From the NCBI RefSeq assembly GCF_900141915.1, contig NZ_FQZG01000003.1, positions 62,001 to 126,000 of the forward strand: a stretch of 64,000 nt of DNA. Direction: 5' to 3'. Position numbers and translations under genes: made by a program. The stretch comes from Tessaracoccus bendigoensis DSM 12906 (GTDB lineage Bacteria > Actinomycetota > Actinomycetes > Propionibacteriales > Propionibacteriaceae). The notes beneath the pieces are model-generated. The model worked only from the letters and a program-made list of their open reading frames with translations. It ran no database searches and had not been told where the DNA came from. Positions 18,401-25,024 of this stretch are shown piece after piece; the first letter of the stretch is position 1, and each line of letters begins with the position of its first letter.

Positions 18401-18812
18401 TGGTGTAACCGCCCGGCAGGTCGGCGGCGGCGACAGAGACCTTGTTGCTCGAGTCGTCGAAGCTGAAGGTCAGCGTCTGATCGGAAGCCAGCTCCAGGGG
18501 CCAGTTACCCTCAGCCGGACCGTAGGACTCGTCCCACGACTGGTTGACGGCGACCTTGAACTCCCAGCCGCCGGCAGGCACGGTGAACTCTCCCGTCCAG
18601 ACCCCGTCGCCGTCCGGGTCGGTCAGCGCCGTGGCGTCACAAGTTGGCTGCCAGTCTTCCGAGCAGCCGAGCTCGGTCTGCAGGCTGCCGACCAGCGTGA
18701 CGGCGGTGGTGGCCGCGACCGCGGTCTGGGACGGAACGGTGGCCGTGACCACGGCACTGGAGGCGATCAACGCTGTGATCGCGAGGCCCGAGGTTAAGCG
18801 GGGCAGGCGCAT
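12450..18812 (-). CDS. secreted bifunctional alpha-amylase/pullulanase
   Basis: A 2120-residue exported enzyme with two GH13 catalytic units. Signal peptide at 1-34 (ending QTAVAA). A starch-binding X25-like module (about 40-120) precedes an alpha-amylase (150-725) with FDIIANHTAD (291-300), GFRIDTAKH (nucleophile D432), GEVYD (E465) and GNHD (D535). A linker and two more X25-like modules (845-935, 940-1035; both with CPGDWQP) precede a type I pullulanase (1050-1930) with FNWGYDPFHF (1401-1410), DQVFNHTS, GFRFDLMGHH (D1522), LYGEGWN (E1559) and AHDNETLFD (D1692). Then comes a Pro-Thr-Ser linker of PTPTVS repeats (1934-1980) and a C-terminal aromatic, cysteine-bearing domain with two similar halves (RTYIWATTIRQVDGRFVKTN and RSYVRADVIAEVTTNG), perhaps cell-surface or glycan binding. 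AAGGAG precedes the ATG. It should cut both alpha-1,4 and alpha-1,6 links of starch, glycogen or pullulan outside the cell. Confidence 0.93.
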   Translation of the reverse strand: MRLPRLTSGLAITALIASSAVVTATVPSQTAVAATTAVTLVGSLQTELGCSEDWQPTCDATALTDPDGDGVWTGEFTVPAGGWEFKVAVNQSWDESYGPAEGNWPLELASDQTLTFSFDDSSNKVSVAAADLPGGYTTADDPLVAAPFADPGAGNNFYFVLTDRFENGSSANDSCIATGHASAGGALPVDCSGTDRLTTGFDPTDKGFFNGGDIQGLRDRLDYIEGLGSTAIWLTPSFVNRPVQGEGADVSAGYHGYWVTDFTQIDPHFGTNAELKALIDEAHAKGIKIYFDIIANHTADVIYYAGHEGSNPSYVLKADDPYRDVDGNEFDPADYAPGDQAMPLMNPDTTSFPYDPEVPAGMEQAKYPEWLNDVTLYHNRGFDPSWPAGEAARYMDFANLDDLMTENQIVVDGMSDIYEAWTDLGIDGFRIDTAKHVDFVFWQEFTKAITEHTAATNPDFFMFGEVYDADAKLLSPYVRDTDMNSVLDFAYQSSALNYAKGFTAQGLSGLFAADDYYTTADSSAASLPTFLGNHDMGRIGYLLGTSNDKLERSTFAHELMFLTRGQPVVYYGDEQGFVGDGNDKDARQSMFASQVPSFIENTLIDGTAFGTGSHFGTDGALYRSIAELGELRQANEALATGAQIELHADNGPGVYAFSRIDRAERVEHLVALNNATTAKTVELTTLTPGATYAPLYGASGSVTADADGKVEVTVPALAAVVFKADTQVADSGDVQSISIVPGAPADGLTPVSATIAADRWAETSFAYRVLGETEYTALGTSTTDRPRVFADFGHLPDGTVVEVRAVSVDADGSRVASSGTVVVGTDLGAPAPEGPDVDPSTMVTVPGSHNSAMGCPGDWQPGCTDAMLTRDASGIYVGTFELPAGSYEYKVAVGGSWDINFGKGGVPNGDNVAYTVTQAGPVTFYYDPVTHAFFNTAQGPVVTLPGSFQAAVGCPGDWQPACLNTLMFDPDGDGVYTWSTTAIPTGSYEVKVAHGLSWDENYGVGGVPGGDNYAFQASAGKQVTFTYTLATRLLDIPVEDPPLAGTGQDLAHWVDASTFAWPTNLITGGGTTWELWTDPDGGLALADGVVVGGSGAGAVKLGDLTRDTAGLTAEQLADRGHLAGFAALKLEASRADVEAALKGDLAVVQRGADGIAQVFTGVQIPGVLDDLFGEDARGEALGVTFADDVPSVRLWAPTATSVDLLLFDDLLGSGEPTRVAMTRASDGAWSVDGLPAWKNRAYQFDVNVFVPSLDALTHNVVTDPYSEGLTLNSTHSVLVDLDDPEWAPEIWTETPAPTIDQFVDRAIYELHIRDFSITDETVPEALRGTYEAFALKGTEGVKRLTELAEAGMNTVHLLPSFDIATIEEDRAEQKEPVVPDAGPASEEQQAAVMAVADQDGFNWGYDPFHFSTPEGSYASAANQNGGARTAAFREMVGGLHDIGYQVVLDQVFNHTSASGQGDTSVLDKVVPGYYHRLNLRGAVETSTCCQNIATEHAMAEQLMVDSVVTWAADYHVDGFRFDLMGHHSVDNMTAVRSALDELTMADDGVDGKGIYLYGEGWNFGEVADNARFTQATQGQLNGTNIGAFNDRLRDAVHGGGPFDENKSENQGFGTGLYTDPNGQSKASPADQLADLRHRQDLIRLGMAGNLADYSFETAAGTVQKGSELDYNGQPAGYASEPDESVNYVDAHDNETLFDLGVWKLPSDTSMADRIRMNTMSLATVTLGQSPTFWHAGTDLLRSKSMDRNSYNSGDHFNALDWSMGSNNFGVGLPPAADNSSQWSAMRPLLTNTANLPSASDIATSRDQALELLQLRSTHPLLTLGSAELIDQKVTFPNAGADQTAGLIVMRIDDTVGTDVDGDLDGLLVVLNSSPEPITEAVDALAGVDLSLSPVLTDGVHDDPVLAEATWDKASGTVKVPARSAVVFVEEEVRPSPSPTPTPTVSPTPTVSPTPTVSPTPTVSPTPTVSPTPTVSPTATPSKPPLNVYTTPGTHFHNGRWWQTSCEPYSVTKRCRTYIWATTIRQVDGRFVKTNGWAFNSLTYLQSPRSVWRNNPLGNTGTWTAADGRSWRTECDTAATGRNGCRSYVRADVIAEVTTNGRTTYQWVRGRWILNNIVLFR

Positions 18813-18960
18813 TGCTTGACTCCTTCGTCAGGTATTCACCCTTGGACCTCCCACGCTAGGGCGTAGATCGGACACTTTTGGCCGATCGCTGATTGGGAGC
18901 ACCGTCAGGTCGCTATTTGAACGTGCAACATGGACCATGTTGGCATTTGAACGTGCAACT
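18813..18960. repeat. short 30-bp-spaced repeats upstream of the amylopullulanase
   Basis: ATTTGAACGTGCAAC occurs at 18915-18929 and again at 18945-18959, with the palindrome AACATGGACCATGTT between them. The motif resembles the middle of the 80-bp element at 41851-41930 (ATTTGAACGTGAAAA on its minus strand). The stretch also holds the pulA promoter region, but no convincing promoter hexamers are evident. Confidence 0.45.
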
Positions 18961-19014
18961 GCGCAAGAGGCTGGGAGGACCGGGGAGCCGGACACTGACG
19001 AGCCCGCCGAGGGC

Positions 19015-19320
19015 AGTGGCCAATACTCGACCTCAGACACAGCAAAATCGACCACTGGTCGATACTCGACCACCGCCCCCTGAACCCGCCCCCAAGGCAG
19101 GGGCCAATACTCGTCGCCAGACACAGCAAAATCGACCACTGGCCGATACTCGACCACCGCCCCCTGAACCCGCCCCCAAGGCAGGGGCCAATACTCGACG
19201 CCAGACACAGCAAAATCGACCACTGGCCGATACTCGACCACCACCCCCTGACCCGCCCCCAAAGGCAGTGGCCAATACTCGACGCCAGACACAGCAGAAT
19301 CGACCACTGGTCGATTTTCA
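19015..19320. repeat. 84-bp tandem repeat array with palindromic core
   Basis: Copies beginning with CAGACA recur at 19034, 19118, 19202 and 19286, exactly 84 bases apart, about 3.6 units in all. Each contains AATCGACCACTGG(T/C)CGAT; in the last copy (19298-19316) it is a perfect inverted repeat around a central C. Frames running through the array are open only because the period is a multiple of three. Similar sequence recurs at 41736-41771. Confidence 0.85.
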
Positions 19321-19339
19321 GGGAGGGACCGACGGGACC

Positions 19340-19580
19340 CCGCACCTCGGCACGGCAGATCGGCACCTCGGCACCCCGGCACATCGACACCCCGGCACCC
19401 CGGCACCTCGGCACGGCACATCGACACCCCGACACTCGGCACCTCGGCACCTCGGCACGGCAGATCGGCACCCCGGCACCTCCTCGGCACCTCGGCACGG
19501 CACATCGACACCCCGGCACCTCGGCACCTCGGCACGGCAGATCGGCACCCCGGCACCTCCTCGGCACCTCGGCACCTCCT
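19340..19580. repeat. GGCACC-rich degenerate tandem repeats
   Basis: The stretch is built from units such as CGGCACCTCGGCACGGCAGA and CACATCGACACCCCGGCACC repeated with small variations. A longer block (CAGATCGGCACCCCGGCACC followed by TCCTCGGCACCTCGGCACGG) occurs at about 19460 and again at 19534. It is low-complexity, about 75% G+C, and carries no believable start or ribosome binding site. Confidence 0.75.
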
Positions 19581-19615
19581 CTGCTTCCCGGAAACGACCG
19601 AGGCGCTTCGGAGCC

Positions 19616-19688
19616 GTACACAAATCTCTCCATGCGTCGAGGCAGGGCCTATATGCCCACACCTCCACGTATACAGAGATTTGTGCAC
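19616..19688. repeat. 73-bp element with 14-bp terminal inverted repeats
   Basis: GTACACAAATCTCT (19616-19629) and AGAGATTTGTGCAC (19675-19688) are inverted with one mismatch, and the interior can also fold. It lies just after the jetD stop and could act as a transcription terminator or be a small mobile or REP-like element. Confidence 0.5.
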
Positions 19689-19718
19689 ACGCCTCCCCGG
19701 ATTTCGGGGTTTGCTTCT

Positions 19719-20831
19719 TCAGCAGCCGATGAGGGCGGCGCGCACCAGGTCCCTCGGCAGACGCTCCTGCTCGAGTCGCAGGTCGTCGGCGCGCAGCAGC
19801 GCCAGGGTTTCGAGTTCGCTGACGCTCAGGTGCCCGATCTCGCCGCGGTAGGGCCGCGGCTCAGGGACGGCGAATCTCCGGGCCGCGTTCAGCGTGGCCG
19901 AGTCCATCAGGACCGACGTCGTCTGAGGTAGCACGGCGCGGACCTGGCCGAGGATCTGGAAACCGAACGTGTCGAGGTCGCCCCAGTAGAGGACGCTCGC
20001 ATCCCGGATCCAGCCGACCTCCGCCAGGGAGGGCGCCGCGAAACCCATGCCGTGTACCGCGACCGTTCCAGGTAGTTCCGGCAAGGTCGACACGGTGGTC
20101 AGGTTCTCAGAGATCAGCACCCTGCTCGGGCGCAGTTCGAGGGTGACGAGTTCCGGCAGCGTGACGGTGAACTCGCCCGCGCCGGACCAGAGCGACGGGT
20201 CAAGGATCCGGACCCGGAAACCGACACCATGACGCAGCAGCCCGGTTTCGGATCCGGTGATCGCCTCGGTCAGCGGTTCGATCAGGCCGCGGTGCCGCTC
20301 GAACCACTTGGTATCGACTCCTTGCACCGGGATCTCCCGCTCCCAAAGCCCCGAACCAGGGTGGGAAACGAGCCACCCGAGCACGCCGGAGAGCCTGGGT
20401 AGATCGTCCGGGGTGCACTTGGCAAGCGGCTTGGCCGCGCGGACTAGGGCTCCGGTGAAGTCGGTATCTGGCCAGCCTCGGCGTAGGAGGTCGACGGCGT
20501 CGAGCGCGATCCGCCACTGCTGGCGATGCCCGGCGATGTCGGCCACGGCGTCCGGACTTGCTGTGACCCGCACGGGGAGGAGTTGACGACCCATCGACGC
20601 CCAGGATCGCGGCTCCCATGCCACGACGACGCCTCCCCGCTCCCCGAACCGGCGCCATGCCTTGGCCCAGTCGGCGACCGAATCCGGGTCGGAAAGCGCG
20701 TCTCGTTGCGTCGGAGGTTGAAGCGGCCAGGTCAGCGCCCCTTCGCCGGTCGACGCCGAAGCCAGCCAGTCGGGGTACCGCCTGGCCCACAAGCGCCGGG
20801 CAAAAGCCCGGAAGTCATCAACGGTTCTCAA
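19719..20831 (-). CDS. jetD: Wadjet anti-plasmid system nuclease JetD
   Basis: A 370-residue DUF3322/DUF2220 protein, the TOPRIM-type nuclease of Wadjet, which cleaves closed circular DNA after the SMC-like JetABC complex has extruded it. The N-terminal region begins TVDDFRAFARRLWARRYPDW. The C-terminal catalytic part has RVLISENLTTV with the acidic glutamate, HGMGFAAPSLAEVGWI and YWGDLDTFGFQIL with the DxD pair, the family's key segments. Length is normal. It is the last gene of the minus-strand jetABCD set, separated from jetC by 228 bases containing a 60-bp repeat array, so it may have its own ribosome loading. Confidence 0.9.
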   Translation of the reverse strand: MRTVDDFRAFARRLWARRYPDWLASASTGEGALTWPLQPPTQRDALSDPDSVADWAKAWRRFGERGGVVVAWEPRSWASMGRQLLPVRVTASPDAVADIAGHRQQWRIALDAVDLLRRGWPDTDFTGALVRAAKPLAKCTPDDLPRLSGVLGWLVSHPGSGLWEREIPVQGVDTKWFERHRGLIEPLTEAITGSETGLLRHGVGFRVRILDPSLWSGAGEFTVTLPELVTLELRPSRVLISENLTTVSTLPELPGTVAVHGMGFAAPSLAEVGWIRDASVLYWGDLDTFGFQILGQVRAVLPQTTSVLMDSATLNAARRFAVPEPRPYRGEIGHLSVSELETLALLRADDLRLEQERLPRDLVRAALIGC

Positions 20832-20872
20832 CCCGACCCCCGTGGGCGGCTGCGACCGCGATCGGCATCCGG

Positions 20873-21050
20873 AATTGGTTTCGACACGGGGGCTCGCTGA
20901 CGCTCGCCGCCCGGCTCAACCAGCCCTGGTCGAATCGGTTTCGACACGGGGGCTCGCTGGCGCTCGCCGCCCGGCTCGACCAGCGGCGGTCGAATCGGTT
21001 TCGGCACGGGTGCTCGCTGGCGCTCGCCGCCCGGCTCAACCAGCCGCGCC
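20873..21050. repeat. 60-bp tandem repeat, three copies, between jetC and jetD
   Basis: Three exact-register 60-base units start with GGTTTCGRCACGGGNGCTCG, continue through CTCGCCGCCCGGCTC and end CGGTCGAAT-like. The first two differ at only a few positions. A long frame is open through them, but there is no start signal. The array separates jetD from jetC, whose other junctions overlap. Confidence 0.85.
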
Positions 21051-21059
21051 CCACCATCC

Positions 21060-24000
21060 TCACACCAGCATCTCCTGCTCGACCCCGTCCTCGACCGGGG
21101 TCGGGCGTTCGAGGTCGTAATGCAATTCCTGCAGCGTCGAACCGTGGCCCGGCTGATTGGTGACCATGACCACTCCCCCGACGTAGTCGTCGATCGTCTG
21201 CAGCATCTTCATCGGCGTCGCGAGCAACAGCTGGAACCCGAAGGTGCGAAACACCTCCAGCCCCGCCTGTGTGAACGTGTGGTCGGCCTTGTCGAAGGCC
21301 TCATCGATGACGACCAGGGCGTACGTCGGCGATGTCTGCCCCTCGGGCGCCAACTGGAACCGGAGCGCAGCGGCCAGACAGAAGGTGACGAGCTTCTGCC
21401 GCTCGCCCCCGGAACGACCGCCCGACCCGGTGTAGACGTCGACCTGGACGCCGTCGTCGTCGATCACCCTCGCCTGGAACGCCACATGTTGGCGGGTGTC
21501 CAGGCAGCGGTCGCGCCAGGCGCGGTCACCTGGTTCGGCCGAGCCGAGCCGGTCGAGCAACTGCTCCATGCGGCCGAACCGCTCCTCGGCGACCTTGCGC
21601 TCGTCGGCCGCGTCCGTCCCCGCGAGGTCGAGCATCGAGCTCTCCGTGATCTGGCTGAGCGTACGAAGGAAGGCCTCGACGTCGGGGAGCGACCGGTCGA
21701 GCACCTTGATCTGAAGCCGCCCCTCGCGGCTGAAGCGGGTCATCAGCAGCGACCGGTTGACGTCGTCGACCCGGCTGCGGATCTCGCTTCGCGCGCTACG
21801 GATCTGCTGCGCAAGCATGCTGATGTTGTTGCGTGCCTGCTTGTTGAGGAGATCGAAGAAGCGGTCCTCGAAGTCGGGGAGGCGGTCGGCCTCCAGCTCT
21901 GAGAGCCGGGTGAGGAACTCTGGCAGGTATTCGCGGCCGCTGTCCCAGTCGGCCGAGGCCGCCGGCCATCCGCCACGGTAATGGTCCATCAGCCTGGTCG
22001 CCTGCTTCTCCGCCCTCGCCGACGCCTGCGCCAGGTCGGTATCGCGTCGGTGGAGGCGGTTGCGCAGTTGCCCGTCAAGCTGGGCCGGGGGCACCTGGAG
22101 ACCCGAGGCCTCGGTGTCGAGGGCGGCCCGCACGCCGTCGGGAACCGGGCGGGCGGCGGCGAGTTCACCCGTCAGCCTGCCTGCCTCCGCCTCCAGATTC
22201 TCGACCACATCGGTGTGGCGCCGGAGATCGAGCCGAAGGTCGGAAAGTTGCCTGTCGGCCACCTCCTTGACGGCGACGGCGCGTATGAGTTGGCCCTCGA
22301 GGGCCCCCAGCTCAACGTTCCTCGAGCGCAACTGTTCGAGTTGACGCTCGACCCCGGCGATCCGTTCGTCGTGGGAGGCGAGGTCGATCCTGTCCCAGGT
22401 GAATGCTGCGAGGTCGCGCAAGGCGTCGGCGTGCCTGGTCAGCTCCGCACGCTCGGAGTCCCACCGCCTGAGTTCGTCCTCCAACCGGTCAAGTTCCGCC
22501 TGCGACTGCGCCAGCAGCCGCTCGAGCTCGGCCTCCTTGGCCTTTGTGGAGAAGCCGAGCACCCATCGTGAGCGGTCGTCGACCCGAGACCTGTCGTCCT
22601 TCTCATGCAGGGCGGCCGAGTGCTTGACCTGGCCGCTTCTGGTCACCGCCCTGTCGTGGCCGTCGAACCCGGTGGCATCGGCGACACACGCGTAGCGGAA
22701 TCTCCGGTCGAGGCGCTCGGCGACCCAACCCGCGTACTCACCTTCGGCGAGCTCCAGCTTGCCAGGCAGCAGGTCTGCCTCGAACTCCGGGACGGGCAGG
22801 CCGGCGGGTTCGACCCGCTCGTAGACCAGCCTCGTGTACAGGTGTTCACGGTCGATGTACCCGGCGGCCGCCAAGTGGTGGCGTGCGGGAATGACGAGGG
22901 TGCGGGCGAAGCTGCCGAGGACCCGCTCGATCGCACCGCTCCACCCGGCCTCCTCGGCCTTGACCTGGATCAGTTCGCCGACGAACGGCAGCCGGTCGGG
23001 TGGCACCTGGAGGAGCGTCGCGAGCGACTCCCGAACGGCCAGCAGCCTCGCGTCGAGGTTGGAACCGTGCCTGCGGAGGGCCTGCAGATCGTCGGCGAGT
23101 CGTTGGTGATCCCGACGCGCTGCTCCCTGGGCGGGCAGCAGTTCGCGTTGTGCCTCGTCGTAGGCGATCTGTCGGGCGGCGACAACCTCACGTGCCTCCG
23201 CGAGGTCGTGTTCGAATCTGCCTACCTCGGAAACGTCCGCGGGAAGAGCGACACCGAGCACGGCCGCGGCCGCGGCGAACCGTTCGCGCTCACCGACCGC
23301 TCTGTCACGCTCAGAGAAGTGGACAGATCGGAGCGACTCCAGTGTGGTGACGTCTCCCCCACCGGATCTGTCGACGGCCTGCTGGCAGCGACGACGCTCG
23401 CCCTCTGCGGCCTCGGCCGCATGCGCCGCCTGGGTGGCCTCCGCGTCGAGGCGCACCACGGCGGGCCGCTCGGCCCCCAGCTCGTGCTGCACCGCGGAGA
23501 GTCGACGCGCCCTGAGCCAGCTGTCGAGGTGCTCGAGTTGGAGCTGCACCTCTCTTCGGCGCCCGTCTAGTGAACGAAGCTCGCCGTCGAGCGCTCGCAG
23601 CGGGGTGAGCGCTTCCACCTGGTTGCGGGCATCGACGACCGAGGCATGCGCCGAGCGCAACTCCCCGAACTGGGCGATGGTGGTCTGGGCCAGCTCGAAG
23701 GTCTCCGGCACGTCCAGCATGAAATCGCGGAACAAGGCATCAAGGTTGGTCAGGTTCTTCGCCGACTGCGTCTTGTGTAGGAGCACCTGAGCCTGCTCGG
23801 AGCCGATGCCCAGCTGTCTGCGGAACCGCTCAGCGAATGAGCCGTACTTGTCGCCGGTGTAGGTGTGCCATGACGGATAGGCGTTCTTCAGCTGCCGGTG
23901 TTCGATCCCATTGGCGACGAAACCTTGAAGCTCGAGCAGGTCGACGACCCCGGGCGCGATGGCGTACATCGATCTCAGGTCTTCGCGGGCCGTTGAGCTG

Positions 24001-24389
24001 CCGCTGATGTGGAAGAGCCTGAGTAGCGTGGTCGAGGCGCCCGCCTCATTCACAAACGTGAGTGCCACCCCACTCCAGGTGGGTCCCTTACGCAGGAACG
24101 CGGCCCCCACCTCGCCGGTCTCCTCGTCTGTCTCCCGTTTGTGGGCGCCCCGGACGTAGGTGATGAGGTTGCGATCGTGATCTCGGGTGTCGGTGCCTTG
24201 CGCGGCCGCGTTGAACCGCACCTTTGCTGGCGCGACGAGGATGGCTGCCATGGCGTCAAGCACCGAAGATTTGCCTGCACCGGAGGGGCCGGTCAGCAGC
24301 ATGCCCTTCCAGGGCACGTCGAAGCTCCAGGCACCGCTGAACGTGCCCCAGTTGATCAGCTGAACCCGCGCGAGACGATGCTGACTCAC
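21060..24389 (-). CDS. jetC: Wadjet SMC-like ATPase JetC
   Basis: A 1109-residue MukB/SMC-type ATPase, the motor of the Wadjet complex. The head begins VSQHRLARVQLINWGTFSGA with Walker A LLTGPSGAGKSSVLD (about 31-45). Long coiled-coil stretches rich in E, R, L and A fill residues about 230-900, interrupted by a hinge-like region around LPFVGELIQV. The C-terminal head has the signature GGRSGGERQKLVTFCLAAAL and Walker B ALVVIDEAFDKAD. I use the GTG at 24387-24389, which overlaps the jetB stop in GTGA, the usual coupled arrangement; the longer frame to 24476 has no family match. Confidence 0.93.
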   Translation of the reverse strand: MSQHRLARVQLINWGTFSGAWSFDVPWKGMLLTGPSGAGKSSVLDAMAAILVAPAKVRFNAAAQGTDTRDHDRNLITYVRGAHKRETDEETGEVGAAFLRKGPTWSGVALTFVNEAGASTTLLRLFHISGSSTAREDLRSMYAIAPGVVDLLELQGFVANGIEHRQLKNAYPSWHTYTGDKYGSFAERFRRQLGIGSEQAQVLLHKTQSAKNLTNLDALFRDFMLDVPETFELAQTTIAQFGELRSAHASVVDARNQVEALTPLRALDGELRSLDGRRREVQLQLEHLDSWLRARRLSAVQHELGAERPAVVRLDAEATQAAHAAEAAEGERRRCQQAVDRSGGGDVTTLESLRSVHFSERDRAVGERERFAAAAAVLGVALPADVSEVGRFEHDLAEAREVVAARQIAYDEAQRELLPAQGAARRDHQRLADDLQALRRHGSNLDARLLAVRESLATLLQVPPDRLPFVGELIQVKAEEAGWSGAIERVLGSFARTLVIPARHHLAAAGYIDREHLYTRLVYERVEPAGLPVPEFEADLLPGKLELAEGEYAGWVAERLDRRFRYACVADATGFDGHDRAVTRSGQVKHSAALHEKDDRSRVDDRSRWVLGFSTKAKEAELERLLAQSQAELDRLEDELRRWDSERAELTRHADALRDLAAFTWDRIDLASHDERIAGVERQLEQLRSRNVELGALEGQLIRAVAVKEVADRQLSDLRLDLRRHTDVVENLEAEAGRLTGELAAARPVPDGVRAALDTEASGLQVPPAQLDGQLRNRLHRRDTDLAQASARAEKQATRLMDHYRGGWPAASADWDSGREYLPEFLTRLSELEADRLPDFEDRFFDLLNKQARNNISMLAQQIRSARSEIRSRVDDVNRSLLMTRFSREGRLQIKVLDRSLPDVEAFLRTLSQITESSMLDLAGTDAADERKVAEERFGRMEQLLDRLGSAEPGDRAWRDRCLDTRQHVAFQARVIDDDGVQVDVYTGSGGRSGGERQKLVTFCLAAALRFQLAPEGQTSPTYALVVIDEAFDKADHTFTQAGLEVFRTFGFQLLLATPMKMLQTIDDYVGGVVMVTNQPGHGSTLQELHYDLERPTPVEDGVEQEMLV

Positions 24390-25024
24390 TGCCCGGCCAT
24401 CCTTTCGAGGTCTGCGGTCACGGCTGCGACCTCGTCGGCACCGAACACGAGGCGGAGCACCGGCGAGATCTCCCATCTGTCTTCGACCTCGGCCTTCAAC
24501 AAGATGGAGTTCTCGGTCATCTTGGCGATGGAGCGACCCACCTTCGCCTCCTGCGCCGACTTATCGGTGGTGTCGCTGCGGAGGAAGCCGCGCAGGTGAT
24601 CCTCGATCTCGTCACGCCCCACGAACACCCGGGCCGCACTGCCTTGGTTGGCCAGCAGTAGCCGACGCAGGTAGAGGACCAGCACCGTGTCGAGAAGCGT
24701 GAGCGGATGGCGACGAACCACCTTCGGGGCGTCCTCCACCGCAAGGTTCCGCACGAACGCGACCCCGGCGTCGCGGTCGAGGACCAGCTGCAGGTACAGG
24801 TCGGCCAGCCGCGACCGGACGACCGTCTCGTTGACTTCAAGGGCTGTCCACAAATTCGAGTGTTCCTCGGCCCGCACGTAAGGGCCGTTGAGGAGCTTCA
24901 GGAGGAGGCGCCTGGTGGGGGCGTCCAGTTCGCTCGGGTCGTCGGGTGCCTCGACCGCGACGGCGTCGTCCTCGAACTCGTCGACGTCGCCCTCAGCCCT
25001 GCGGGGCGCGCTCTGCATGCTCAT
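24386..25024 (-). CDS. jetB: Wadjet kleisin-associated subunit JetB (DUF4194)
   Basis: A 212-residue DUF4194 protein, the KITE/MukE-like subunit of the JetABC complex. An acidic N-terminus (DEFEDDAVAVEAPDD) leads into winged-helix segments: TRRLLLKLLNGPYV, LNLWTALEVNE-like, DTVLVLYLRRLLLANQ, FVGRDEIEDHLRGFL and VGRSIAKMTENSIL. It overlaps jetA by 4 bases at its start and jetC by 3 at its end. Length is normal for the family, and all flanking wadjet genes are present. Confidence 0.9.
   Translation of the reverse strand: MSMQSAPRRAEGDVDEFEDDAVAVEAPDDPSELDAPTRRLLLKLLNGPYVRAEEHSNLWTALEVNETVVRSRLADLYLQLVLDRDAGVAFVRNLAVEDAPKVVRRHPLTLLDTVLVLYLRRLLLANQGSAARVFVGRDEIEDHLRGFLRSDTTDKSAQEAKVGRSIAKMTENSILLKAEVEDRWEISPVLRLVFGADEVAAVTADLERMAGQ

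Noticed and set aside
19015-19320. CRISPR array
   Set aside because: Units are contiguous 84-mers without unique spacers, and no cas genes are nearby.
18893-19732. Long frames on both strands through the 84-bp repeats
   Set aside because: They stay open because 84 is divisible by three; products are pure repeat with no ribosome binding site.
20881-21060. Coding sequence through the 60-bp repeats
   Set aside because: The open frames come from a period divisible by three; no start signal and no family resemblance.
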